A stretch of DNA of 64,000 nucleotides, from positions 1,736,001 through 1,800,000 of the forward strand of contig NC_018215.1 of NCBI RefSeq assembly GCF_000219625.1. The letters are read 5' to 3'. Made by a program: the position numbers and the translations under genes. Under the pieces are notes generated by a model. The model worked only from the letters and a program-made list of their open reading frames with translations. It had not been told where the DNA came from and did not search any database. This stretch comes from Zymoseptoria tritici IPO323. Lineage: Eukaryota; Ascomycota; Dothideomycetes; Mycosphaerellales; Mycosphaerellaceae. Shown here one piece after another: positions 1 to 11,394 of this stretch (positions within the stretch are counted from its first letter, which is position 1; every line of letters starts with the position of its first letter).

Positions 1-705
1 AAGAAAAGGTCATCTCAATTGACCAGGTCTGTGCTCGCCAACCTGCTTTTGCGCCTGTCGCTTGATGGCAGATGCCCAAGTCTTAAAAAAGCCGCGAGCA
101 GCTGGAGGTCACACCCCCAAAGGCTGACCGCCTGCTCAGTCGGTCGTCATCTGCGAGGCATGACTGACGAAAATCCTCCGGAATCGACTCCAGATAGCTG
201 TCAGAATCAGAGCAGTCTCGCCAACACGAAGTGCCCCCGGATCGACAGACAGCCCGGTAGATCTACCATTGCCGACGTTGAGCGATTCTATGTATTGTGA
301 ACATGTCCTTGGAGAGGAAGGATGAACATCGCTGGCGTGCTACGGCGCCTCGAAAAGGTGTAGGCACGATTTCTGCGGCTGATCTGGCTGTGAGCTAGTC
401 TTCAGGCCAATGGCACATATTCATGGAATGAAGGTCGTGCATACAAATGGTCATACCTCCTACTGTGAGCTTTCAAAGGACGACGTTGTTGTAGGACAGG
501 ACGATCTCAACCCCACACTGTGCTGCACGAGCGAACCCTGGATGTTCCTCGTATTCAACCTTAGCTCCACCATTAGACACCTTAACACCATCATACCTTC
601 TTGTTGACATACACAACCTTCCGCAATAACGACATTCACATTGGGAACGCCCATGCGACAGTGGGAGACATCATCTCCACAGACTCAGCTCCAGTCTGGC
701 CCACC
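1..705. other. Upstream non-coding stretch
   Basis: No recognisable gene. Short open frames on both strands have no family resemblance and their codon use looks random. The last part is presumably the promoter and 5' leader of the BSD-domain gene that starts at 706. Confidence 0.4.
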
Positions 706-2056
706 ATGGACGTAGCCTACGATCACATCCAAAAGGACGCCCTTGACCCATCCGAGCAACCCGAAGGCAACACAGAAACACCCCGAGCAAACACAACATC
801 CAACCTGAACACCGAATTCTCACAGGCCTTCAAAGCCGTCTCATCCTCACCCTGGGGCGCGAAACTGAACGGCTGGTTCAGCCAAGCTGTCGAGCAATCA
901 TCCACATTCTACCAGGACTTGTCCAAGGAAGTGAGTGAAACATCTACACAAGCAAGCAAAGGACTGTCGCGAGTGGCAGAGGAAGTCGCAAATCGGACAG
1001 CTGCGTTGAAACTTGACAGTACTGCGCCAGGACCGGAAGTCCGAGTACCAGGAGAAGAGGCGGTGCCGGGCGTGACTTTCGTCGAGGCTGAAGGAGAAGG
1101 GAGCTCACAAGAGAGGTCGGAGAACCTGTCTGCGGACATTGTCAAGGAGGCGGGGAGCCTAGTTGCCTCGTTCCGTTCTACTGCGGCGGCGAGACTAAAG
1201 GACCTTCAGAAAGCAGAAGATGCAGCTGATGAGGCATTATTGAAGTTTGGCACGAATATCAGGAGCTTCTTGCGGGATGCGGTCAGTATCACGGCTCCGG
1301 AGGATGGTGATGGCAAGACTGCGCTTGGAACGGATGGAGTAGGGAACGAAGTTCTCTTCGAAACGCAGGAGTCAGGGACAGGAAAGAAAGTGTTCCACAC
1401 TACACGGCTGGATGCGCAATTACACGCAATTCATAGCTCGGCGGGAAGCTTCACGGATGAGCCACAAGGGCAGGAGTGGGAGGAGTGGGAGAAGACATTT
1501 GATGTGGAAGCCAGGACGGCAGAGATTGCGAAAGATCTGGAGAAATTCGAGGAGTTGAGACGGGCAATGGAGAGGTTGGTGCCGGAGAAGGTGGACTATA
1601 AAACGTTCTGGCTGAGGTATTACTTCTTGAGGAGAGCAGTTGAGGAAGACGAGAAGAGGAGGAGAGAAGTGCTGAAAGGTAAAGCTATTCTCGGTTGATG
1701 TACATGAGGATGAGGCTAACGACTCAATAGGCGCAACAGCAGACCCGGAAGAAGAAGTCGCATGGGACGACGATGATGATGAAGAAGACGACAAATCAGC
1801 CACACCGAACAAAATTTCCTCCGTGTCACACAAGGCGTCCGCATCTACCACGACCATCACCGCGCCGACGACGACTGACAACGCGACCCTCAAACCGATC
1901 TCTCCTAGGAGGAGCGACGAGGAGAATCGAAGCGTGGCGGACTCTGAGGCGAGCTATGATCTGGTATCCGGCGCGACGAGTCGGGCTCAGGGTAGTCCCA
2001 AGGAAGCGAAGACTGAAGGCAAGGACGAAAGTGATGATGATGATGATTGGGAGTGA
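706..2056 (+). CDS. BSD-domain protein
   Basis: Two exons, 706-1678 and 1731-2056, joined in phase give 432 aa. The ATG at 706 sits in a strong ccaccATGG context; the open frame extends further up but without an ATG. The BSD domain lies at about residues 265-325, with the characteristic paired aromatic positions in DYKTFWLRYYFLRR. Low-complexity Ser/Thr/Glu sequence precedes it, and an acidic tail follows (Asp/Glu run near VAWDDDDDEEDD and DDDDDWE at the end). The 52-nt intron falls just after the BSD domain. BSD domains occur in TFIIH p62, synapse-associated proteins and yeast Dos2; the acidic, mostly disordered fungal form here resembles the Dos2-like group. Molecular role is unknown. Gene model is confident, function is not. 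Confidence 0.85.
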
Positions 2057-2636
2057 AGAAAGCCGTCGACGAGATCATTGAATGAATGAGTGCTCGATGT
2101 CACGCGAGGCGTTGGAACGTTGACTTGGGACACATTTGCTCTGCGATACCTATGATGATGCACATTTTGCTTTTCTATGGCTAGAGACATGCGTCTCACA
2201 TTGGCATGATGTTTTCAGACTCGCCAAGATTGTGAGTTGGCTTGGTTGTTGGTGGGCAAGCTGAAGCTCCTCAATGAATCGACCAGGGTAGGTGCAGTAG
2301 AACTAGAACTAAGTGCGGAGTGACAATGCTGTGGAACACACGATCATCGATGAGTGAGCAGGAGCAATATCGTGATGTCTTGGTTGTACAACATCAATCA
2401 TGTGGTGATATTATTCTCCTCGACCACGCAGAGCGTCAACAACCCGATGCCAATGACTCTGTCGTCATCCTGAACCTGAGAATCCGACCACAAGGATCGC
2501 CGCGCTCACGGCATAACCTGGAAGCTCCTTCACTTCGATCCTTAGCGTCAGGGCCACTTCTGTTTCTCGAGCGATCATCATCACCTTTCCCTCTTCTTAC
2601 ACCGCACAGTCTACTGGGACGAACGCAAGCCTTCGA
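2057..2636. other. Intergenic region, BSD gene to Mam3-like gene
   Basis: About 580 bases with no supported gene. Both flanking genes point right, so it holds the 3' end of the BSD gene and the promoter of the next one. Pyrimidine-rich sequence (around 2575-2610) lies just upstream of the ATG at 2637, as is common in fungal leaders. Confidence 0.4.
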
Positions 2637-5030
2637 ATGTCTGCGCTGGCTGCTCCTCGAGCTGTCCGCCCCGGCGCTCGCAGCAGCACCAATGCCTTGA
2701 TCACCGTCCGACCCGCCATCCTGGCCCTAGCACGTCTGCTCTTCGTTCCCCTCGTCAGCGCCGCTCCGATCTTCTCCGCCTTGTCCGCCGCCGACGACGA
2801 CGACGATGATGCTCCGAAAGATGCGTCCGATCCGAACTTGTGGCTATACCTGGGCGTCGCGATTGCTCTCGTGCTGTTGGGTGGAATCTTCGCGGGTCTG
2901 ACCATTGCGTTGATGGGACAGGATGAGACGTATTTACAAGTCATTGCCACGTCTGGCGAAGGAAGTGAGAAGAGACATGCGGCGAAGGTGCTGCATTTGC
3001 TGGCGAAGGGGAAGCATTGGGTGTTGGTGACGCTGCTGTTGAGCAATGTCATCACCAATGAGACTCTACCCATTGTTCTGGACCGGAGTTTGGGCGGAGG
3101 TTGGCCCGCCGTGGTGACGAGTACGGTTTTGATTGTCATCTTCGGTGAAGTTGTACCGCAGTCGATTTGCGTGCGGTATGGACTTTCGATTGGTGCATAC
3201 ATGGCTCCTATTGTCACGGGTTTGATGTGGACTATGGGACCCGTTGCATGGCCGACGGCGAAATTGCTGGACTACCTGCTCGGAGAGGACCACGGAACAA
3301 TGTACAAAAAGGCGGGATTGAAGACGCTGGTGACTTTGCACAAGACGCTGGGCACGGGTGCTGGAGAGCAATTGATGGAGGACGAGGTGACAATCATCAA
3401 CAGTGTGCTGGATTTGAAAGACAAGCCCGTTGGAGGTATCATGACTCCTATGCAGGATGTTTTCACCATGAGCGCGGACACGGTGTTAGACGAGAAGATG
3501 ATGGACACCATACTTTCACAAGGATACTCAAGGATACCCATCTATTCACCGGACAATGGACGAAACTATATTGGCATGCTGCTGGTGAAGATCTTGATCA
3601 CTTATGATCCCGAAGACTGCAAGCGTGTACGGGATTTCGCTCTAGCCACTCTGCCCGAGACCGCACCACACACATCGTGTCTGGACATTATCAACTTCTT
3701 TCAGGAAGGGAAGAGTCACATGGTGTTGGTATCAGACTTCCCAGGCCAGGACAAAGGAGCTCTCGGCGTAGTCACTCTAGAGGATGTCATCGAGGAATTG
3801 ATCGGCGAGGAGATCATTGACGAATCTGATGTCTTCGTGGACGTCCACAAAGCTATTCGACGTATGCATCCAGCACCGAAACAGCGTTGGGGCAAGAATG
3901 GCATGTACCAGGACGATGCCATCAACGATTCTCACTCCGATGACGACGGTAAGGAGGTCGACGAGAACGCACCTCTCATTCCAAAGTCTGGCACCGAGAG
4001 CAAACGTCCGAGCCTGGCGAATGGCCAGCAGCACACAACGTTCATGATGCGTCGGAAGTCGAGTGCAGCGTCCTCTCGGGACGTATCCTCCACTCTTGCT
4101 GCCGGAGCCAATCCTTCCGCCGTGCCTGTTCGCAGCTCAGCCACGGACATGCGCGAGCATCTCAAGCACCTCGGACCTTCCAATGCAGCCAGCAAACCGC
4201 GCGCAACGAAGTACACGTCCGTCAAGATCAAGCCGGGCGTTGGAACAATTCCAGAGAACAAGACCACGACCGGCACCGCAGGAACCACACAGAAACTACA
4301 GGGAGAATCTCCTCGACCGACAAGCCAACTCGGCCGCACAACCACCATCTCCACCCCACCTCTCAACGCCATGACCGACCACCCAGCCGTTGATGAAGCG
4401 ATACAAACTCTCCGCTCCGACTCCCGCGGTGCCTCAGGCGGCGTGGCCGCTGTCTACGGAACCATGAACCACAACGGCCCCGATTCGCCAATCAAACCCT
4501 CCGAAAGGAGAATCTCCCAAGTCAGCATGACCGCACAGGAAGCGACTAAACTCGCAGAAGAAAACACCACCGCACCTCCCGCCGCCGGCGTTCCTGAGAC
4601 CGAATTCAATAACAACGACGACAGCAGCGACCTCAAGATCCCCGAGAAACTCGTCGTCGGGCCGACGGGTAAAGACACCCGCGATGAAAATGGCGATGAA
4701 GGCGACGACCGCGTGGGAGAAATGATGACCAATTCCAGCACCACGGATTCCTCGTCCGATCCATCAGGTAGCAACCAACCCAAGTTGAAGAAGAAGTCCT
4801 CGGCGAGGTCGGGTAGTATCACGCAGACCACCGTTGAGGGCGTGGGCGGGATGCGGAAGATGGTGTTGGAGGCGACGAGTAGTTCGGATGTGAGTGATGC
4901 TGAGGGCAAGGATGGGGTGGCGGTTATGGATGGAGCTGGGGAGGGGGATAGTCCGAATGGAGGGCAGGGTGGAGATAGTGGCAAGAAGAAGAGGAAGAAG
5001 AGGGGAAAAAAGAAGAAGGGCGGGGAGTAA
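2637..5030 (+). CDS. MAM3: Mam3/CNNM-type DUF21-CBS membrane protein
   Basis: Single exon, 797 aa. A signal-like hydrophobic segment at about residues 25-45 is followed by an acidic stretch, then the DUF21 (CNNM transmembrane) domain at roughly 68-240 with several membrane segments, for instance [23 protein letters not shown] pair follows at about 260-400 ([11 protein letters not shown] at its start; [20 protein letters not shown] at its end). The remaining half is disordered, Ser/Thr-rich, and ends in a Lys-rich tail. This is the order seen in yeast Mam3 and animal CNNM proteins, linked to Mg/Mn homeostasis at the vacuole or other membranes. The long hydrophilic C-terminus is typical of fungal members. 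The assignment to the family is firm; metal specificity is not shown by sequence. Confidence 0.92.
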   Translation: MSALAAPRAVRPGARSSTNALITVRPAILALARLLFVPLVSAAPIFSALSAADDDDDDAPKDASDPNLWLYLGVAIALVLLGGIFAGLTIALMGQDETYLQVIATSGEGSEKRHAAKVLHLLAKGKHWVLVTLLLSNVITNETLPIVLDRSLGGGWPAVVTSTVLIVIFGEVVPQSICVRYGLSIGAYMAPIVTGLMWTMGPVAWPTAKLLDYLLGEDHGTMYKKAGLKTLVTLHKTLGTGAGEQLMEDEVTIINSVLDLKDKPVGGIMTPMQDVFTMSADTVLDEKMMDTILSQGYSRIPIYSPDNGRNYIGMLLVKILITYDPEDCKRVRDFALATLPETAPHTSCLDIINFFQEGKSHMVLVSDFPGQDKGALGVVTLEDVIEELIGEEIIDESDVFVDVHKAIRRMHPAPKQRWGKNGMYQDDAINDSHSDDDGKEVDENAPLIPKSGTESKRPSLANGQQHTTFMMRRKSSAASSRDVSSTLAAGANPSAVPVRSSATDMREHLKHLGPSNAASKPRATKYTSVKIKPGVGTIPENKTTTGTAGTTQKLQGESPRPTSQLGRTTTISTPPLNAMTDHPAVDEAIQTLRSDSRGASGGVAAVYGTMNHNGPDSPIKPSERRISQVSMTAQEATKLAEENTTAPPAAGVPETEFNNNDDSSDLKIPEKLVVGPTGKDTRDENGDEGDDRVGEMMTNSSTTDSSSDPSGSNQPKLKKKSSARSGSITQTTVEGVGGMRKMVLEATSSSDVSDAEGKDGVAVMDGAGEGDSPNGGQGGDSGKKKRKKRGKKKKGGE

Positions 5031-5198
5031 GGGGGTGAGAGGGAGGAACGTGTATGCTTAATGGAGGCAAAAGTATCGATGGGGAGGAATGGCTTGTGCA
5101 TGGTCGAGTGGCATTTGTAAAGTAGCGGAAGGACGCATGGAGTGGGATCACGGAACAACCGAACACATTGACAAGTTGATCTCGTTTGGCACATTGAG

Positions 5199-5246
5199 GC
5201 ACGATGCTATTGATGCACGATGCTATTGAGGCACGATGCTATTGAT
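5199..5246. repeat. Three tandem copies of a 16-bp unit
   Basis: The unit GCACGATGCTATTGAT occurs three times back to back, with one change (last base G) in the middle copy. It lies between the convergent 3' ends of the Mam3-like gene and the gene ending at 5284. A simple minisatellite; a terminator role is possible but not shown. Confidence 0.9.
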
Positions 5247-5283
5247 ATCGTGTGGTCTACATTCCATCCCTGCCACCCCGTCA

Positions 5284-7194
5284 TCACATCCCATCAAACC
5301 CGTCCCCTCTCCTCACCTCAGAAGAAAGCGGCGGCGGAGGCGGCAGACTGAAATCCACCAGACTATCAAATTGCGTCTCCGGCCGTCTCACCCCACCAGC
5401 ATCCCCGGTCTCCTCATCAGGATTGGAGAACGTCCACGGCGGCATAGGAAACGGCGAGCTGGAGAGTGTGTTGCCTGCCCAGTTATAGGACTTTTGCGGG
5501 GATATCGGCGCTGATTGTTGGCCGGAGTTGCGGCGGTCGGACGTTGTCCATTGGGTGGGCATCACGGTGCTGACCTGGGATGGGCGTGGTTGGGTAGTCG
5601 GGGGTAGGAGGTTGTCGTTTGCTTCATCATCTGCATTGGATTCTGTACGTTGGTGGATGGAAGTGTCATGCTGATCGTCGTCGTGGTTGTTCTTCTCGCG
5701 CGGACTCGCGGGCTCAAGTATTGGTGAGCCGGGGACAGATGGTAGCTCATTGGCGTGGCGGCCATCCTCGTTCGAATCTTGTATTTGGATCGGCTTATCC
5801 AAGTCTCCAGACATCACAGCAGCGAGTGCGTGGCCTTCATAGCGGGACGTCTCCGCGACGTCTTCAATTTCCTGCGACGCCTCCACTATAACTTCTGCTA
5901 TTGGACTCTCGGCAACAAATTCGATCTCTTCTTCGCCCCCCACAACGGAAGCCTCGTCATCATCTTTCGGATGATCATAGAAGCTGACGTATTGAGTCTC
6001 GAGTTGTGTCGGTCCATTCCCAAATCTCGCGGCGTCTCGCTCCATGGCCGCACTGACAGGATCAAAGGTCTGAGGGTAGTTCGAGGCTGAGTAGGTGTTC
6101 TGCTGGTCTAGATCGTCTTCGACGACCGTACTGTCATCGTCTGCGTCAAATCCGTCATCTCCATCGTTGTTATCGTTGTCCTCGCCCAGGTCATCGTCCA
6201 GATCGTCCATATCTAGGTCATCATCGGAATCCTGCACCGTGATCGTGCGCTTGAGCGTCCTGGACTCGGGCTTGAGATCGGGAGCAGGCGGCAATACAAG
6301 CGTCACGTCTTCTGGATCCTCCTCGATATCCGAGTCGTCACTTTCGGAGTCGTGTATCGTGTTGGTCCGCGCTAAACGACGTGCTGATGAGACTTTCAAA
6401 GGCCGCTTCAGAGGCGATGGGGATTCCCTTGCTGTAACATAACTCTGCGACTTGTCCAGTACTCTACGGTTGCAGCTTCGCTCTTTCAGTGGCGATCTGG
6501 CGAATTCCATCCAAGCGCCGCTCCTATGCACCGAAAGTTGCACACTGGAAGGAGTATTCGAAGACGGGATGACAGTCTTTAAGATCTTCTGCGGCGTTTT
6601 GAATGTCATCGCGGAATTGGCAGTAGTCGGTCGTGTTGTCTCGTGTCCGGGTGACGATGGATGTACGGTATACTCCTCGTGTAAACTCTGCGCACTTGAC
6701 GATGGCTCCGAGTCCGGTATCCTCTGGCTTGAAAGAGGAGTCTCTTCGATCACTTGGCGCAAGTCCATAGCAATCGCTTGTGTGTCACGAGTGTCGCCGC
6801 CGTTGAAATCCTTGATCACGACCGGATTACTCCAGCGGTTCCCCTTCTTGTCGCTACCGTATCTCATCTTCGACATCTCGACGTCGCTCCATTTCTGAGT
6901 CAAACTTGACTGATCTGGTGCTCTTGGAGTATCCTTTAGCTTGCGCTTCTTCTTTGGCCTTGACTCCGCGATATCCTCTTCCTCGCATTCATCCTTTTCA
7001 GAATCCGAGACTGTTCTTCGACTGCTAGAAGGAAGATCGCCGAACTCCAGTTGAGTCAAGGTTGACTGCTTCTTCAAAGCCAGTAACGAGGGGCGAGTTT
7101 GTCCAGATCGGAGGGTCCGTCGCGTGCCTGGGATCCTGCTCTGCTTTGGTGCCGGAGCCAGTCGCTGGTGTGTACTCTCCTTGAGCTTGGCCAT
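5284..7194 (-). CDS. Large disordered acidic protein, unknown function
   Basis: Single exon, 636 aa, starting at the ATG ending at 7194. I do not recognise a named family. The N-terminus is basic and contains STLTQLEFGDLP, a short motif seen in several fungal nuclear proteins, followed by a nuclear-localisation-like cluster PKKKRKLKD (about residue 80). A second patterned stretch, SSLTQKWSDVEMSKMRYG, follows. The middle carries a strong acidic run (about 325-355, mainly Asp/Glu/Asn). The C-terminal part holds Ser/Pro-rich short motifs and the end has a polyproline run (PPPPPLSSE). Overall it looks like an intrinsically disordered nuclear protein. It shares a 191-bp divergent promoter with the AlkB gene. 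The coding model is well supported by frame and length. Confidence 0.8.
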   Translation of the reverse strand: MAKLKESTHQRLAPAPKQSRIPGTRRTLRSGQTRPSLLALKKQSTLTQLEFGDLPSSSRRTVSDSEKDECEEEDIAESRPKKKRKLKDTPRAPDQSSLTQKWSDVEMSKMRYGSDKKGNRWSNPVVIKDFNGGDTRDTQAIAMDLRQVIEETPLSSQRIPDSEPSSSAQSLHEEYTVHPSSPGHETTRPTTANSAMTFKTPQKILKTVIPSSNTPSSVQLSVHRSGAWMEFARSPLKERSCNRRVLDKSQSYVTARESPSPLKRPLKVSSARRLARTNTIHDSESDDSDIEEDPEDVTLVLPPAPDLKPESRTLKRTITVQDSDDDLDMDDLDDDLGEDNDNNDGDDGFDADDDSTVVEDDLDQQNTYSASNYPQTFDPVSAAMERDAARFGNGPTQLETQYVSFYDHPKDDDEASVVGGEEEIEFVAESPIAEVIVEASQEIEDVAETSRYEGHALAAVMSGDLDKPIQIQDSNEDGRHANELPSVPGSPILEPASPREKNNHDDDQHDTSIHQRTESNADDEANDNLLPPTTQPRPSQVSTVMPTQWTTSDRRNSGQQSAPISPQKSYNWAGNTLSSSPFPMPPWTFSNPDEETGDAGGVRRPETQFDSLVDFSLPPPPPLSSEVRRGDGFDGM

Positions 7195-7228
7195 GTTGAT
7201 TGAGTGTGTGTTGAAGACGAGGAGTGCG

Positions 7229-7273
7229 ACTCGCTGGACTTGCTGGACTCGCTGAACTCGCTGGCCTCGCTAG
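7229..7273. repeat. Five tandem copies of a 9-bp unit in a divergent promoter
   Basis: Five imperfect copies of ACTCGCTGG run head to tail within the 191-bp interval between two divergent genes (starts at 7194 on minus and 7386 on plus). The placement allows a regulatory-protein array, but a neutral microsatellite is equally possible. Confidence 0.75.
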
Positions 7274-7385
7274 CGACTCACAACGAACGCGCTCAGGAAG
7301 ACGCGACTAGCGTCTTGGCACTACGCAATGAACCTCGCCCAAAATCGTCCGTCTTGACTCTGACACCAACATCAACATCACAACG

Positions 7386-8491
7386 ATGGCCCTGGAGACA
7401 ATGCCAGTGCCGTTGGACGCGCACGCAAAGCCTCCGTCAAGCCTTCGCGATGTCTACAAATATTACCACAAACTCAAGCCGACCGCCCTGGGAAGTCATC
7501 CAGGCCTGATCCAATTTGACGGCTGTTCGAGCAGCAGTACCAGCCACGTACGTCCAACGCGATTGCTGGACCTTCCGACGGAGCTGCGACAATTCTTCAG
7601 CGATTTTCTGGGTACTGCGCATGCCATTACATTGCCTGTCGCCGAACATGCCTTGTACGAAGTCCCAGATGTGCCTGGTAAGATTGGAACAACCTTCTTC
7701 GATACATGCTACCGTTGCAGAGTCTGAGAAGAAAGGTAGGTCTTTTCATTTATCCCTCTCTGTTCCCGCCACAAATCCAGCGAGAATTGCTCTCGAGACT
7801 GCTGCATCGAGACTTGACAAATCCCCAGCACATGACGAATGTCCACACGCATTACAATGTTCAATACCCATCGAAGAGTGAGGACGAGGACGCATCGTTC
7901 TTCGACGAGTCTTGCCGCAGTACTGTCTTCGAACCACACGATCCTGCCCTTCACAAGCCCATCTCAACGGAGCAATTCCTGAACAAGAAGCTCCGCTGGA
8001 CTACACTGGGAGGCCAATACGATTGGACAAACAAAGTCTATCCGTCGGGCCCTCCGCCCGCGTTTCCGCCCGACATCAAGAAGCTTGTTGAGGACATCTT
8101 TCCGATGAAAGCGGAAGCTGCGATCGTCAATCTCTACTCGCCTGGCGACACACTCAGTCTGCATCGAGACGTCAGCGAGGAATGCAATAGGCCTTTGGCA
8201 AGCGTCTCCCTAGGCTGCGATGCCATCTTCATGGCAGGTCTTGACGATGAAGCTGAGGATGGAAAGTCGAAGGTGGCGGTCATGCGATTGAGATCTGGAG
8301 ATGCCGTGCTCATGAGTGGTGAGAGCCGTTATGCATGGCATGGCGTCCCGAAGGTCTTGGAAGATACTTGTCCTGGTTGGATGGCGGATTGGCCTGGCAA
8401 TGATGCGCATGGCATTGATCGATATCAGCATTGGGCGGGCTGGATGAAAGGCAAGCGGGTGAACTTGAATGTTCGGCAGATGTTTGGATGA
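7386..8491 (+). CDS. AlkB-like Fe(II)/2-oxoglutarate dioxygenase
   Basis: Two exons, 7386-7677 and 7740-8491, in phase, 347 aa. The junction restores DVPGLFIYPSLFPPQIQ, a well-kept segment at the start of the fungal ALKBH1-type domain; the unspliced frame stops soon after. Metal ligands are visible as H239 and D241 (SLHRDVSEE) and H298 (YAWHGVPKV), and the 2-oxoglutarate arginines as R337 and R343 in RVNLNVRQMFG at the very C-terminus. All catalytic residues are therefore present. Members of this family remove alkyl groups from nucleic acids or modify tRNA; which substrate applies here cannot be read from the sequence. The gene is divergent from the disordered acidic protein to its left. Confidence 0.93.
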
Positions 8492-9451
8492 AGCTCAATC
8501 GTGGCGGTTTTGCTCGACCATGCTTGGAACATACGCCTGCCTGGTAACGCTACGACCAACGACCTGAACGACCTGAACGACGGCTACAATACCAAGACTC
8601 TTTTAGGAGATGTTCCAGTGAAGAAAGGCGGATTCACTGACATCTCGTCCTTGCGTGCAGACGCATGTGTCACCGTCAGGGCGCCAGCCATCTGTCATGC
8701 TTCTCTCCCGAATCTCGACACAAGGGTCACCCTGACGCTTCATGAGATCAAACGCCGAGCAGAAAAGGCTTCGTCGCAGAGGCAAGTCTGTCGAAATCCG
8801 ACTCAGACCGAATCCCGAAGTTTGTGCTCTCACAAATAAACTGTTTGGGACCGGATGCCGTGTCGACGGCTTTTTTCGAGAACTTTGAAATTGTCAGCAC
8901 GCTATGGACGTCTCCAATCCAATCACACCGCTCATTTCGTGCACATCCATTGAGATGCACTCGAGCTCTGAGCCATATACGCGATTGAGCACTGCACTCA
9001 ACAAGACTTTTGCCTAAAGCTTGGTACCACCAATTTTCGTGCGTCATTTCAACGACGACATTCACGTGCACTGCATCCACCACGGACCGAGTTTAAACTT
9101 TGGCAGAAGGACGGTGGAGGCAGAACTCTCTGCAGTTTCCTTCACCGTCTTCTCTTCTACTACTACCATTTTCCTATAAGACGACGGCTTTCCAAGACTC
9201 GGAAGGATAGACAGGACCTTTCGCATTTCAACGAGGTTGTCCCACCCTGCACGAGCTTTTTTTTCGCCAGGGACCCCTCCATTCAAGCTCGCCGAAACCC
9301 GACTTCTCGGGCTCCCCTCCATTTCTGGAGAATTGGATATCCGGAGATTAAGCCGGACGACTGACGATATATCCGGTTGTACCCGAGTCATTCGAACTCG
9401 CCAGCCGTACAAACTGATTGATTGATCGATCAATCAAAGAAATCTCCAATC
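8492..9451. other. Intergenic region before the sugar transporter
   Basis: About 960 bases without a supported gene. Open frames here have no resemblance to proteins. The right half is presumably the promoter and leader of the transporter gene and contains GC-rich CCGG-type inverted motifs around 9340-9375. Confidence 0.4.
9418..9437. repeat. Perfect 20-bp palindrome in the transporter leader
   Basis: TTGATTGATCGATCAATCAA reads the same on both strands. It ends 14 bases before the ATG at 9452, so it lies in the 5' leader or core promoter. It could form a hairpin in mRNA or be a dimeric protein site. Confidence 0.9.
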
Positions 9452-11160
9452 ATGGAGAGCATCAAAAATTGGTTCGCGGACAAAAAGTCCCAAGTCAGTA
9501 TTTCCCTCAAACTCCTTCGACTAGCTAGCTATACGGCAACCCATCGAATGACAAGATCACGCTGACCATCCTCAACTGAACCAGGTCGTTATGTTCAGCT
9601 CCACAGCCATCGCGCTGTACGGGTACGACCAAGGGCTGATGAGTCTGGTCAACACAAACGAGGACTACCTCGCAACGATGGGCATTTCCGAGACATCCTT
9701 CCAAGTCGGTCTCATCGTAGCAGTCTACTATCTCGGCTGCTCCATCGGCGCCGTGTTCTTCTCCTGGTTCGCCGACAAGTACGGCCGCAAACCCTCCCTC
9801 TTCGCCTGTCTCGCGACCGCATCCCTCGGCAATGCACTCATGTTCATTGCCGGTCTGGGCTTCAACACTGGCGCCTTGGCTGTCATGTACGCCGGCCGTG
9901 TGGTCATGGGACTCGGCGTGGGCGGCATCGACTCCGTGGTACCGGTGTATAGCAGTGAATTGAGCTCCGACGACGCGCGAGGTAAAGCGTTGGCTCAAGA
10001 ATTCCAGTGGAATATCTTCGGCTTGAATATGGCGTTTGCCATTAACTTGGTGGCGACCGTGCATCTGGGGAAGAGCAACGAGTGGGCGTGGAGAATCCCG
10101 ATTATTGCCATGCAGGTGTATCCGATTGGTCTGTTGTGCTTCATCCAAGCGCTGCCAGAGTCTCCAAGGTGGTATGTGTCCATGGATCGGAAGGACGATG
10201 CCACGGAGAGCTTGAAGCAGATCATGGGCGATGAAGACGCGAAGAAGAAGTGCGATGAGCTGGTCGAAGCCAAGAAGGAAGAGAGTGACGAGAACGTCGG
10301 GTACAAGGAAATGTTCACTCCCGGCCATGCCCAATTCCACCCGACCGTCTTGACAATCATGGGTCAAGTCAATCAAGCATTGACTGGTTATGGAGGTATG
10401 TTCTTCCACTCATCCATCGAATCCCATCCCCACTAACCAACAATCCCCAACAGCCATCTCCGTCTACGGCCCCCAAATCTTCGAACTCCTCGGCTACGGC
10501 ACCCGCCTCTCCGAGTACCTCACCCAAGCCAACTACGTCTCCTACTTCATCCTCATGACCTTCGCCTGGCTACTCATCGACGCCGTCGGCCGCCGCGCCC
10601 TCCTGCTCAACGGCTCCGCTGTGCTGACAATCTGCTTCGTCCTGCTCACCATCTTCGGCGGGCTCTCCTACAACCACGAAGAACTCTCCATACCCGTCAA
10701 CGCCTCCGCCATACCCGGTATCGTGATCCTGTTCATTGCCACGGGGGCATTCGGGATCGGCTGGTTGGCTCCCGTGTGGTTGATCCCGACGGAGATATAC
10801 CCTACTTCCGCTCGTGCTCAGGGAACGGCGGTGAGTGTGATTATTTGGGGACTCGCGAATTTCGCCATCACGCTGGTCACGCCGTTGCTGTTCAACAATA
10901 TTCAATACTGGGTCTTTGCAGTGTTCGCGGGCACGAATCTCTTCGCGGGAGCGTGGACATTCCTCTACTGTCCAGAAACAGGCGGAAGGTCGTTTGAGGA
11001 GAACCAGGAGTTTTTCGAGGACGCGAAGAAGGAGGAGTCGTGGAGGGTGGCGAAGGTGGCGAAGGGCGAGTACAGAAACCTGCCGTATCCGAAGCCGGAT
11101 GGGGAGGACGGGGAGAGTCAGCCGCTGTTGCAGAGGGTGAGGGATCAGGTTGTCGAGTAG
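9452..11160 (+). CDS. MFS sugar/polyol transporter
   Basis: Three exons, 9452-9493, 9585-10395 and 10454-11160, giving 519 aa. The first exon encodes only 14 residues (MESIKNWFADKKSQ); the second reads on as VVMFSSTAIALYGYDQG. Sugar-porter signatures are present: YGYDQG in TM1, the TM2-3 loop GRKPSLF, GLGVGGIDSVVPVYSSELS in TM4-5, PESPRWYV before the central loop, and GRR in TM8-9. Twelve membrane segments fit with a charged central loop at about 220-260 and a hydrophilic tail. This belongs to the fungal proton-sugar symporter group of the major facilitator superfamily at the plasma membrane. The substrate (hexose, pentose, polyol or quinate-like) is not decidable. The palindrome at 9418-9437 sits just ahead of its start. 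Confidence 0.93.
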
Positions 11161-11394
11161 ATGGGAAGATGAGATTCGAGTCTGGGTTGAGGCGGGGTAG
11201 TGGTATCGACAGCGAGTTCGGGATTAAAAGGTCATGGTCGAAGACATGTCCATACCATTGTTCAACAGTGTGGTATATAGAAGCAGACTCAGCATGTAAT
11301 CACCTCCTTTCGAGCACATAGGTGCGGCACTCTGTTTCCTTTCAAAAAGCGCTACATCAACGCCGCGCTAAACCCACAACCCCTAATCAAACGC

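Noticed and set aside
4454..5194. Minus frames rich in Ser/Pro/Phe opposite the Mam3-like gene
   Set aside because: They mirror the Lys/Glu/Gly-rich tail of the sense protein and lack start context.
9525..10409. 294-codon minus frame opposite the sugar transporter
   Set aside because: Exactly overlaps the conserved transporter exon; His/Glu-rich translation without any domain.
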